This document shows positions 33,912 through 46,273 of a stretch of DNA of 64,000 nucleotides, piece after piece. Numbering within the stretch: position 1 is the first letter of the stretch; every line of letters starts with the position of its first letter. The notes beneath the pieces are model-generated. The model saw only the letters and a program-made list of their open reading frames with translations, was not told the origin of the DNA and did not search any database. Source of the DNA: Gaeumannomyces sp. JS-464 (Eukaryota > Ascomycota > Sordariomycetes > Magnaporthales > Magnaporthaceae); assembly GCA_002197995.1 (NCBI GenBank), contig NGZR01000002.1:1922001-1986000 (forward strand), in the 5' to 3' direction. The translations under genes were made by a program, and so were the position numbers.

Positions 33912-36900
33912 TTCTTTAGCTTTTACCATCCTTTTAAAAATACGAGCCGTTTGCTATAAACGCAAACGGTTAATCGAACATAACGCCGGGCACGGTAACT
34001 TAGGGAAAGCCGCTGCCTCGTGCTTTAGCGCGACTTATTAATTCGCTCGCAAACGGCACGTTATTAACCCGCAATTTTTTTAAAGCTCGAGGAAGAATTT
34101 CGAAACCTCCTCGAGCAAAAAGGCAATTACGTTTTGGAAAACCTTATAAATTAAATGCATCGTGGCTTTCGAAAGCGGAGTTACGCTTCGAATCCGTTTA
34201 TTTCCCTATTAAAAGAGTCGAGTTAAAACGATATTCCCGAAAACGACCACGTTCGTAACGAAACCGACGATAACCGAGTTTATAGCGACCGTTGCGATTT
34301 AATTTCGTTAAAAGCCGCGAAACGATCGCGTTAAACTTACAAACCACCGAAATATAGGCATAAAAAGGAACGCTATCGAAAGCACCGTTAAAAGGAGTTA
34401 ACCACGCGTAAAGCCCGCTTTTTAAAACGCAATTAATTTCGTTTTCGTAATTTTTTCGCGTTTTACCCGACGGCGGAATCCCGCGTTTCGGAAGCATTAT
34501 ATTACAACTACCGGGGCAGGGAAAAAACGGGAACTTTTGGCGGACCGGCGTTTATATTTCCCGAAAAACCGCAGCCGTAATACGCAAAACTCCCGAAACG
34601 GCAATTTATAATTTGCTAACCTTTTTAAAAAAGTTCTTTTTGCTAAAAATAAAAATTACATACCTTTTACCCGTTATACGAAACTTTTAAAATATAGCGT
34701 AAAAATTTTAAAATTTTACGCTTTTTTTTCGGAAATCCGAAATTAAATTTAAAATATTAGCGAAAAAAACGCGCTATATAACAAAATTTTTAAATAAATG
34801 CAAGTTATTTAGGCAATATTTTAATTGCATTATAAAATAGTTATAAATTAAAAAACTTATGCGAAAAGGCTATACGGGTTTACGCAATCCCAATAGTAAA
34901 CGTAAACCGATTTCGTTAACTATTTGGAAAAAGGACGAGTAAACCTAACCATTTAAATTTATTAAAGCTGGATTACTTATAAATAGTTACATTAAAAATA
35001 TTACGATTTTCCGGTGTCGTTTTTAACCAAATGGCAAATATTAGTTTAAAAAATCGAATTTAAAACCTTATAAACGGACTTTTAACAATTATCTCGATTA
35101 TCGAAAAAGTTTTCCTTTTATTTGCAGGATTAGCTGCAAAATAAATTGGTGGCAAACGCGTAAACCAATTGGGACATTTCCCGGAACGTCGCTAATACCG
35201 CGAAAAGGAAGTGGGCCGTAAAAAAAAGCAAATTTAACGCAAAAATGTCCGATTATCGTCCTTATTAAAAGTCCTATCGAAAGTAACGGACATCCGGGTA
35301 TTAGGCTTAAAAAAGGGACGATAAAAACGGACGTTTAAATCGGCGGGAAAAGCGCCGATATAAGGGACGGGACGATTCGCGCCGCTTCGACTCGAAACGG
35401 CAAAACTCCCGCCGTTACGACTAAAAAACGGGAAACCTCCGTTTTTCCAAACCCAGCACGCTTTAAGCGAAGCAATTGTCGGGCTATAACGGCAAGGCCG
35501 GAAAACCAAACTATTTAGGCCAAAAGCCCGGCAATTGCAACAATTGCGAATAGTTAAGCCATTGGGCGGCCGATTGTTATTTTAAACCCAAAAAGGTAAA
35601 GGTAATCGACGTTTATTACTTTAACGACGAGAAATTCGATTACGACCGCGCTATTAGCGATAGTAATAAAAACGAGCGCGTTTTAACGCGAAACGAGAAT
35701 TACCGGTCGCAGTTTAACTCGAATTCCGAATCGGGAAACGAGTTTAGCCGTTAAATAACCCCTATTTTCGCGGTTTTAATATTTTAAACATAAAAAAGCA
35801 TAGTTATTTATTTCGGACAGGTATAAATGTTTAAACTATAAAACGACCAGTTAAAATGCTGGTAAATTTTAATACGGGCGTAACGGCGAATATAGTAAAT
35901 TATAAGTTCGGTCCGGAAGCATAAAATCCCAAAGGTATATATACCATTACCCGAGCTAATCGGCGTGCAAAACGCGCCTATTAAATGCTACGAGGCGTAT
36001 TAAATCACGCTAAAAGCATAAAATAAAAAAGGCCGAAAGCGGGATATTACGGCGCTTTTTTACGCTATTCGAAAAAGCGTTAACGTTTTAAATATCCTTT
36101 AAAATACCCGACGATAGCGGGAAAAAGCATTAACCTGTTTAATACCGACCAGTTATAAAAGTTTAATACCGCTCGAATGCCCGAGCTAAGCGAATAGGCT
36201 GCCGTTATAACGGCAAAGTTCTTAGCATATTAAGTTTAGCTTACGAAAGCGGTAATAGGACATATAATAGCCGCTTACCACTAATTAAGCACTTACAAGC
36301 CGGTAATTTTTACGTTAAACGAGGAAAACGAAAAAAAAGCTAATAAAGCCGCTCGATTTTCGATTGCAAGCATATGCCGACGTGTTTTCCAATACGAAAG
36401 CGAAAAAACTCCCGCTATTGGAAAGAGCCGAACATGCTATTAAACTAAAAAAAAAGCTAAGCTTTTTATAAAAGCCTTATATTTAATTTCGAAAAAATAA
36501 ACAGCAGTATTAAAAAAGTACCTCGAGGAAAACCTCGCGTTAGGAAGGATTACTTTTTTAAAAGTAAACGCGGGCTTTCCAATGCTGTTCGTACTTAAAA
36601 AAAAGGATTTTTGCGTTTATATATCGACTACCAAGCATTAAACCGGATTACGCGCAAAAACCGTTACCTATTGCCTTTTATATCCGATTTAATAAACAGG
36701 CTGGCGGAAGTTAAATGGTTTTTCAAATTAAATTTGCGGAATGCTTATTATCGCATTTGCATTTAATTAAAAAATAGGTGGAAAATAGCATTTCGTACCA
36801 AATATAAGCTGTTTAAATATACCGTAATGCTATTCGAATTAATTAACGCTTCGTTTATTTTCCAAGCCTATATATACTAAGCATTAGCAAGCTTTATCGA

Positions 36901-38439
36901 TTATATTTGCGTAATATACCTCGACGATATTATTGTGTTTTTTTAAATAAAAAAAAAGCATAAACAATATATAAAGCAAATTTTAAATAGGTTTTAATTA
37001 TACGAGCTATACGCGAAACAATCCAAATGCGAATTTTTTAAAAATTACGTTAAATTTTTAAAATTCCGCGTATTTTAAAAAAATGTTTCCATAAACCCTA
37101 AACGTATTAAAACGATTTAAAAATGGAAACTTTTAAAGTTTTATAAAAATATTTAAATGTTTTTAAAATTCGCGAACTTTTACCGCAAATTTATTTTTAG
37201 CTATTCCCGAATAGTCGTTCCGATAACGGAGCTATTAAAAGGCAGTTAAAATGGGAAAATAAAAGGAATGTTCGACTAGCCACCCGCAATAGCCCGAGCT
37301 TTCGAAAGGCTTAAAACGGCGTTTGGAAACGCAACAATTTTTAAGCATTAAAACTTAACCAAAAAAACGAATAAAAACGAACGCTTTTACTAAAGCCATT
37401 TTTAGCATCTTGTTTTAACTAACGGATAAGCGATAGCACACTTTTAGCTTTTTATTCCCGCAAATTAACAAAACGCAAAGCAAAAGTGGGCTATAAAATA
37501 GCAAAAATACTAGCCATTATTAAATCTTTTAAATATTAGCGCTAGTATTTAAAAGGCGCATTTAAAGTGTTTACCGTTTTAACGGACCACTAAGCGTTAA
37601 AAGGAGTAATTTAAACCCCGGTTAAAAACCTTCGAGATAGGCTAACGCGATAGGTATACCGGTTGTCCTAATTTAATTTTAATATCGAATATAAATCGGG
37701 TAAAACCAACCTCGCAAATGGTTTATTTAAAAGGCTAAATTATATAAAAGGAAAGATTATATACGAAAACGTTATCCTATTATTTGCGGCTAAATTAAAT
37801 TTATTACCGCATTTTTAATAAATTAACTTAACAAATCGCTATATTAACAATTAAAAAAAATTGCTTAAATGTTATAAAAATAATATGTCCAAATTGCAAA
37901 ACTAATTTCGATCCGGGGCCGCGACCCGCAAAAAAAGCAAACGCGCTCGCTTAAAAGGAATAGTTATAACGTTAACCTTTTAAACTATTTATCCCGGTTA
38001 ATGCCTTTATAAAAGGAAAAGACGAAAAGCAAATATCGTTAAAGCTTCGTCCAAAACGGGCACGTTTAAAGGTCGCCGAAATAACTATTTTACGGTTTAA
38101 ATTGCAAATGGTTATGCAAATTCTTATCGCAGCTTTTATTCGCGCAAAAAAACGAAAATGGCAAATAAAGCCTAGCTTAAAAGGTAACCAAAAAGGTTAG
38201 CGATAGCTTAGCCTTAAGCAAAAGAAAACTGCTGGCAAAAAAGCTTAAAGCTAGGAGCGTTATTTATAACCAATTGCTTTTTTCCTTGTTATTATCAAAT
38301 TAATAAAAAACGAAACGGCTAAAACCGACGAACCAGGCCGAGCAATATACCAACTAGTTAAACGGTTGCAAACGCAAAACCAGGAGGTTATCGCATTGCG
38401 TGCTTTGGTAAAGACGGTGCCGGGATCCTAAAAGATTAA

Positions 38440-38920
38440 CCCGCCCGTAAAAGCGATGCCGCGCGAAGCCGTAATGCCGTTAAAAAGGGCGATGCCACGC
38501 AAAAACGTAAAGCCGCGTGCAGCCGCGATGCCGTCGAAAAGGGCGATGCTACGCGAAGCCGTAATGCCGTTAGGACAGACGATGCCGTGCAAAATCGCGA
38601 TGCCGTGCAAAGTCGCGATGCCGCCAAAAGGAGCGATGCCGCGCAAAGCCGCGATGCCGCGCAAAGCCGCGATGCCGCCGGAAGGAGCGATGCCGCCGGA
38701 AGGAGCGATGCCGTGCCGAGACGCGATGCCGCGCAGAAACGCGATGCCGTGCAAAAGCACAACGCCGTCGAAAAAGACGATGCCGTGCAAAGACGCGATG
38801 CCGTGCAAAGCCACGAAGCCGCCGAGGAAGGCGAAGCGGCGCACCAGCGCTATGCCGCGCAAAGTCGCAATGCCGTGCAAGGCTACAATGCCGCTTACAA
38901 GGGCGATAAGGCCAGGAAAG
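38440..38920 (+). repeat. 18-bp minisatellite inside gypsy A pol
   Basis: About 25 imperfect copies of an 18-bp unit (consensus GCGATGCCGCGCAAAGCC). In the frame that continues into the integrase zinc-binding region the repeat encodes a charged hexapeptide such as QSRDAA or QRRDAV. The tract lies between the RNase H and integrase parts. It is GC-rich and nearly free of stops, unlike the rest of the element. Confidence 0.85.
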
Positions 38921-40299
38921 GCCGAAACCTTTATAAAGGATACTATGTAAACGAGGACGGAGTTTTGTACTTCCGGAAACGCCTGGTAATTTCCGCTTAA
39001 AAGGCATTTTAAACCCAAATTATAGCATAACACTATAACGATTCCCGAATAATGCATTTCGGAATATATAAAACGGTGGAACTAATTAAACGCAAGTTTT
39101 ATTAGGAAAACGTGGATAAGGATATTGCGAAATACGTCCGCTTTTATTAAGCATGCCAAAAAGCGAAAATGCTAAAGCATAAACCTTATAGCGAACTTTA
39201 GCCATTTTTATTACCCGAATACCCTATTTAAAAAATTAATTTAAATTTTATTACGGGGTTATTAAAATGCTTAACGTTTATAAGCTAAACGTACGATGCA
39301 ATGCTTATAATAGTAAACCGCTTTACTAAATACGCCAAGTTTATCCCCGTGCGAAAAACAATTTCGGCTTTTTCCTTTGCCTAAATGCTATAGCAATACG
39401 TCGAATACTAGTTCGGCACCCCGAAAGCATTGTAAATAACCGAAATTCGCTATTTACCAGTTATTTTTGGATTAAATACAAAAAAGCGCTTTAATCCGCC
39501 CGTCGGCTGTTTATTACGTTCCATTTTTAAACCGACGGTTAAACTAAGCGTATTTACTAAACGTTAACGCATTATTTGCGAATGTTTATTAACCGGGAAA
39601 AGTTTAACTGGGTAGCGGTATTACATAAAGCCGAATTCGCTTATAATAACGCGAAATACGAAACTATTAAAATTAGCCTTTTTAAAATTTATATGGTTTT
39701 AACCCACGCATATGTAAAGTTATAGCAAATTTAAAAAAACTAAGGTTTAAAAAGTGCTAAAAAGGCTGCATTATATTCGTCGGGTTAAAACCGATATACG
39801 AACGAACTATGTTTAAGTAATAAAAGTTTAACGCCGGTATTATAACCAAAAACGACAACTTTAAAAATATTAAAAAAGGCAAATCGTTAAACTATTTACT
39901 CGAAACTTTCGGTTTAAAACAGGAAAGCGTAAATTCGCATTTATATATATCGTATGCCTATTATAAAAAAGGTAAAAAGCTTTGCTTATAAAGTTTAACT
40001 ACCGGTTAAATATAATCGATTATATAACGTTTTTTCCGTCGCTTTATTAAAACCTTAGGATAATTTTAAACTTCGGGTTTCCAATTCCGCCTTTTTAAAT
40101 TTAAAAAAGGAAACCGAAAAGTAGGAGGTAAAAAACGTGGTCGATATGTAAAAGCAAACGAATCCCGCTTATTTTTAGTAAAATGGGCAAAATGGCCGGC
40201 AAAATATAACATATAAAAACCGGAAAAACATTTGGATAACGTATAAAAGCTGGTTAAAAGCTATTTAAAAAAAAGCGCAAAACGTATTGCAAATAGGAT

Positions 40300-42373
40300 A
40301 ACCTTATTCCAAGGTTAAAAAAAAATGGAAAGTAAAAAAAAAAGGAAAATAAAAGCTTAAAACCGCCGAAAAATCCCTAATTATCACTCGACGTTTAATA
40401 ACCGCGCTTTAATAAAAAAGTTTTTATTGCTATTACTTTTTTCTTTAGGTTTCGAATTATCGGCATATCGGATTACGATTTGGGCTTTAGCGATTTGGTA
40501 TAAAATCGAGTCGCCGTTAATATCGACGAATAATAATATATCGCTAAATTTAATTTCCATTTCGCAATTTAAACCCTTTTTAAACTTTTCGTTCGAAAGG
40601 TTAAAAGTTTAACCTTCGTTAAAAACCTTTTATTATAATTCCGGAAGCTGGAAAAGACGGATATCGTTAGTAGCCGGGTTAAGCACGATTTTATAAAAAA
40701 ACACGAAACGCAATCCCTAATTAACGCGAGTTATAACCGAAGCCCGATTTTAAAAAACAAATTGGTTTATCCGAATTAGCATTTCGTTAACCTCGGTAAG
40801 CTCGCTATAAAAAGCGTACCGAATGTGCACCTTTAAATACGCCGCAAATGTATGCCTTTTCGCGAGCAGCCGGTAGTACCAAACATTTATAAATAGGTTT
40901 TAAAACGTTAAGAAATGGTACGAGTTATAATCGTCGAACTTTTAAAAAAAATAGCAATGCAAAGGTTTTACCGGAGTTAAAAAAGCGGATTTAATAAAAA
41001 TCCGATTATTATCGGCAATAAAATAAAAAAAATTATAACAAACCAAAGGATAAATCGTAACGGAAAAATTATAAAGGTTTTTTTACAAAACAAATTAAAA
41101 AAAGCGAAACCGCGTAATAAGCTTACCGAAAAACTTAGTAAACTATTATGCATTACTAGCATACTTTTAACAAGCTTAAATCGATGTTAAAAAGGAAACC
41201 CTAAAGTAAAAAACGATAAGCCTAACCCCGGTAAATGCACCGAAAATAACGGCTTATTTTAATAATGCCGGTAATATATATTAAATTATGCTTAAAATAC
41301 GTCCCATTTTAAAAAAGGTTAGTTATATAGCAATTGCTATAAAAAAACGGCGTCGAACATTATTAAAAGCCACCGTGCTAATAATAAAAGCAACCTAAAT
41401 TCGCTAGCGGTCCTTTTTTACAAAAAAACGCAAAGCAAAACGATACTTTTATCGGCAAAATCGTTAAGCTCGTTAAGCCGACGAGTAACGCTAACGGGGT
41501 ATATTAATAACGAAAGTATTCCGAAAGTTTAAACCGAAGTTAAACCGGAAAGCGGAATGGTAAAAAAAAGCGGATTTCTTTAAAAATGCTATAATCGGCA
41601 AAATGGTAAAAGCTTTCCTTCGTAAAGCTAGTTACGATCGCCCGTTTCGCATCGTTAAAAGCGAAAAAACAACGGCGAAATGCTTTATTAGCGGTAGCGT
41701 TGTAAAACATAATTTTACAGCAAAATCGAATTAGCGCACGCTTAAAACGAGCGAGCCGGAAAGGAGGACGAAAACGTACAACCGTAACCGTAGTTAAAAA
41801 AAAAAGCGTAATCGAGCGTAATCGAAACCGCGACCGTAGCTGGAAAAGCTTAAATTCGGGTTAAGCAAAAAGCGCAAAAAGGTTGCGGGAAAAAAAAGGA
41901 AGCGCTAATTTTAAAAAGCAAACGCAGGCTTTTATGCGTTAAAAGCGTAAGCTTTATAGGCAAATAAGCAATGCGAAGGCAAAAAAAACAAAGCAATAAC
42001 TAACGGCGTTTAATCGTCGCTATTAATTGTGTTATTAAAAAAAAGGAAAATAACGCCGGCTTGCCGGAAAAAAAACAAAAAAGGTTTACTGGCAAAACCG
42101 CTTTTGCTTTAACCGTCCCGGCTTTGCCGAGGCCGACGGCCTTACACGGTTAACGCTATAAAAAACGCCACTAAAATCCTATAAGCTTTACTAGCACCCT
42201 GCTAAAAAAAGCTATTCGCATTTTTACATTATTAAAAAACCACTTACCTTAAATGGTAAAAGCATTAATAAAACTTAACCTGCCCGTTAACACGTTATAA
42301 ACCGATTAAACCTCGACGCGACCATTTCGCTAACAAGCGTTGCCGAAACGTTAGCGCTTTAAAAAGGGGATAA
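40300..42373. other. Unassigned 3' region of gypsy A
   Basis: About 2 kb between the chromodomain-like remnant and the 3' LTR. The sequence is heavily AT-rich with stops in all frames; short frames on both strands (40427-40612 plus, 40977-41162 minus) show nothing recognisable. It could be a decayed extra ORF or untranslated sequence. Confidence 0.5.
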
Positions 42374-42655
42374 TGTAAAAAGGCTCGCCGCGATAATAAC
42401 GGGCTACCGCCATAGTAAAAAGCCTTAGCCTTGTTTACGGGCCCGAGTTACGTGGAGGCCTAAAGCACTTAAGCACGTAACAAAAGGCCTAAAAGGGCCA
42501 CGCTATTTAAGCAGCTTGTAAAAGGCAATTCCTAAATTGCCGGAATAAATTAAAATTGTCGTATTTACTTTATAGCAATATAAGCTTTTAACTTTTAATT
42601 ACCGTTTACGGTTATCGTAATTACCTCGTATAAACTTTCGGCTTACCCCGTAACA
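42374..42655 (+). repeat. 3' LTR of gypsy A
   Basis: 282 bp, direct repeat of 33630-33911, with differences mostly C/T and G/A transitions. It starts TGTAAAAAGGCTCG and ends CCGTAACA, followed by the CGCCG target duplication. Confidence 0.9.
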
Positions 42656-42856
42656 CGCCGCGCAAAGCCCGGCACGCGTTAAATTCGAAAATACAATTAT
42701 TAAAAAGCTAAATGTGAAATCCCAAGCTCGTTTTTACGTAATTCGATTTTATACGGAATATTATAACCAAATATAGCATTTAAAACGACGATATTTATAA
42801 TTTTAACGAAACCCGCTTTTTTATAAGCATAATCGCCGCTATTATAATTATATAAC

Positions 42857-43071
42857 TATAACGGTTTTACGACGTAATGCACGCTTATAAAACTTTGGTA
42901 AATTAATAAACTACAAAAGCTAGGAAGTAAAAAAAGCTGCTTTGCAAATCCAAAAGCGGATTTAATTATATACTGGTAACGTAGCTAATGCGTTAATATA
43001 ACGCGCTTCGGTAAGCCACTAGCTATAAGCCGAAGCCTGTAATTGCACTAATAAAAACCAACCTTTTAACA
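42857..43071 (-). repeat. Left (3') LTR of gypsy B
   Basis: 215-bp direct repeat of 52060-52275, with most differences being transitions. The ATAAC target duplication lies at 42852-42856. Confidence 0.85.
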
Positions 43072-46000
43072 ACTCGGCTTTTACCCGTTTTCGTAAAAGT
43101 AAGGCCGCACTTACCGCGTTAACCGCCTTTTTAATTAAGTTAACGCTTCCACCGATTTTACCTACGGCGTTATCCGCACTTTTGCCCGCGATCCAATTTT
43201 TGTTTCCCTTTTTTAACATTACCATTTGCGATTAACGCGGTATTTAACGCTTTCGCTTCCGTTCGCTGTTTTGCTTCCGCTAACTTTTTTTTAACCTGCT
43301 CGATTACCTACCTTGCTTTTATTTATCGCGCATTAGTAGTAGGTTCCCTTTTTTTCGCGCGCGCGATCGCAATCGTTCGCGCGGCCGTTTGCCCGTTTTC
43401 GTCGCTTTTAATTAATTTTTACCTTTTAGTTGTTTTCGTTTTACGATTTACTTTTACCCGCTTTTTTGCCGCTATAATAAACTTTCTACTTTTATTTTCC
43501 CCGCGGATCCCGTTTAATCCGTCGTTTACTTCCGCATTTAAAATTCCGATTCGAGCTTGTCGTTTTTCGCGTCGAAAAATAAGCAGCTCGTTGCTTTTAC
43601 CGTCGCTCCCTTTTTGCGCGGCGTCGAGCGCGCCGACCGCTGCTTTCGTTGCATTTCGCGAAATTAGCTTTGTTATTCGTAGTTTGGTTTTAAGCGTATC
43701 GCGTATTACAAATGCAATTTCGTTAGCCGTAAATGCACCACCGCTTTCCCCGTCGTTATTTAATTGCATACCGATTAAAAGTCCGCGTTATTTGGCAAAA
43801 ATGCTAAAAAAGCTTTTAAGCTTTTTAAAATTGCTTATATTGTTTAACGTAATATAAAACGTTTAAAAACCGCTCGTAAAATAATGCTATAAATTTCCCG
43901 AGGATAGCTTTCCGCCGTTATAAATACGTTTATTAATTTTTCCTAATAGCGTTACAATTATTACCTTATCGGGCTATTTTGCTTTTAACGCCGCGTACGA
44001 ATAACGCATTGCCGCTTTTAAACGCGCAATTTACGTTGTTAAATTTAAAAGCGACCGGTTCGGTTTGCCGCTCGTTATTTTATCGTTTAAACGGTTTCGC
44101 GTTAACGATAATATTGCGAATTTAATTTTGCGCTTTTTTTCCAAACGCTTACGTACGACGCGATTTAAGCCTAGCTTTAAATTTCGGCTTTTTTTTTTAT
44201 GCCCGCTCGGTTTTTGACTACGTTTTTATTCGCTATTATTACGTTTGTTATAAGTCGCTTATAAAACGCGTTCCGCGGTTCGCTTTTTTTTAAGTCGGGT
44301 ATCGGTTTATCCGCTCGTTTTAATGCGGGGTTTAATTTTACTATCGATATTGGCACTTGTTTTGCCCCGAGTTTTTTAACTTTAGCCGTACCGTTACGAC
44401 GTTTTCGCGTGCTAATAAAAACGCTATTACATTTTTAATCGTTAACGATTCGGATTTTAACGATTTGTATAACGCGAGCGACGAAAAAGGTAATAACGAT
44501 AACGGTACGAAAAACGAAAAAAGTAATAACGATAACGGTACGAAAAACGAAAAGGCGGGTAAAAAGGATAAAAAAAAATAAAAAGGAAAGTAAATAAAAG
44601 GGATTTTAATTTGGTAGTTTAACCGCGTTTTAAAACGCGGAATTAATTTCGGAATTTGCGGTTTTTTTATCGGCGGGATTTGTATTAATTAATATATATA
44701 GCATTAGCGTTGCGGAACTTTTTTTTTTGCGCTTTTTTCGGCTTATTACGCTTTTATTTTACCGTTTGCATTTCGGGATTGCTATTATTCGTTATAACGT
44801 TTTCGTATTTCTTTTTATAACGGTTTAACGTTTCGTTTTTTGCGAAAAGCTTAAAAAAGGTTTAAATAAGCATTATATGCTTTTTTACTAAATATGGACT
44901 TTTTTAACTTTATTTCGCCTTTTGTTTATAATACGGGCTTTATTAATACGGTTTATTAACTATTCCCGTTTTTCGTTAATTAATACGGCCGGTGGTTAAA
45001 AGTCGGCTATTGCTTGCTTAAAACGGGGTTTTCGCTCGTTTAACGTATTTTGTTTATATTAAAACGGTAATACGTTTTAATAAATAAGCTTTCCATTTTT
45101 ACTACGTTAAATTATATTATTTTAATTACCGTAATTTTAACGCGTAATTAATTAAATTTCTTTTTAAACGAAAAAAGGGAAATTGCTTAAATCCAGTTAT
45201 ATTTTGTTTTTTAACTTATATTGCTTCGCTAACCGCCTTTTTTAGTTTGCATACTTTTCGGTTTGTTAAATTGCCGTAATTATAACTGTTTAACATATAT
45301 TTGTAATTTAAGCCAGTTTTTTTACATATTTTTCGGCTTTCGCTATTAATACGCTTTTTTTAAATTTAAAAATGCTTTTTTTACTGGTTAAAATAAACGA
45401 AAGTTCGTACCCGTGGTTGGCAAAAAACGAAAACGTATTAATAATTGCGTAAAAGCGGAAATTAAACGCGAGTTAAATTGCGAAAAGCTATTAGTTTTAA
45501 TTTAATTGCTAATAATTAATGTAAGTTTTTAACGCGGTTTGCATTTTTTGGTTTACGCGTTTCGTACCGCCGTTCGTTTAAAAATGGTAAGCTATATTTA
45601 AAAGCTGTTTAATTTTTAAACGCTGGTAAAAATGCTGCTAAAAGTTACTAGTTTAATTCGTTTTTTTATTCGAAATAATTAAAGCGGGCTAGCCGTAAAA
45701 ACGGACGAAGCAGGTTATAAAACGGTTTGCGCACTTTTCGGCTTATATAAACGGTATTGCTTTTAAAATAATTTTTTTCGATAATTTATCGGTAATTACT
45801 TATAAAACGGTATTTCCGTTTGCTAAAAAAAGGTTTATTATAAAGTTTATTTGCAAATATTTGTAAAATTAATCGGGAATAAGCAAAAGTTGCAAAAAGC
45901 TTTATTTTAAATTTTTTTAAATTTTATTACGGTTATAAATATTATAATTGCGAACGAAACGTTTAATATTGCGGTATATTAAAAGCTAATAAAAGTTTTT

Positions 46001-46273
46001 CGCTATAGCGTACGTAGTGCCGTTTTAACCCGGATGGTTTACAACGAAAGCGTTATGTATTTTTTAAATTAGCACGTTTCGAAGCTTATTTCGTAAGTCG
46101 TTTTTTATTCCCGCCGCCGCTATTGCTATTTCCGTAGTAAAAAAGGCTTTTAACATTTAAAGCTTATTTTTAAACCTTAGCTTGCTTTCGTTATTAATGC
46201 GGCATTTTGCTTTTTACATTTTTAAATTTAAAATTAAATCCAAAAAGCGCTTATCGCGCTTTATAAAGCGGTA

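Larger units (their letters stand above)
33630..42655 (+). mobile_element. Ty3/gypsy chromovirus-like retrotransposon A
   Basis: Two 282-bp LTRs (33630-33911 and 42374-42655) bound it, and CGCCG is duplicated at 33625-33629 and 42656-42660. A purine tract (AAAAAGGGGATAA) precedes the 3' LTR. Plus-strand remnants occur in gypsy order. A gag CCHC relic (CNNC..HWAADC) is near 35540. Reverse transcriptase has NLRNAYYRI near 36730 and YLDDIIVF near 36916, and FANFYRKF follows near 37170. RNase H lies near 37560-37740. A hexapeptide repeat is at 38450-38900. The integrase zinc-binding region (LYFRKRLV) lies near 38960, and the integrase core (FTKYAKFIPV) near 39320. A chromodomain-like FLVKWAKWP lies near 40180. 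About 2 kb between the chromodomain and the 3' LTR is unassigned. Stops throughout are RIP-like. Confidence 0.88.

Noticed and set aside
38440..38920. CRISPR-like array
   Set aside because: 18-bp contiguous units without spacers inside a retrotransposon; a minisatellite, and the genome is fungal.
38428..39057. Long minus-strand ORF of 209 aa with a repeated hydrophobic hexapeptide
   Set aside because: It is the antisense shadow of the 18-bp minisatellite in gypsy A; the plus-strand frame continues into integrase.
43591..43857. Plus-strand ORF of 88 aa
   Set aside because: Lies in RIP-altered gypsy B, antisense to its minus-strand Lys/Ala-rich frame.
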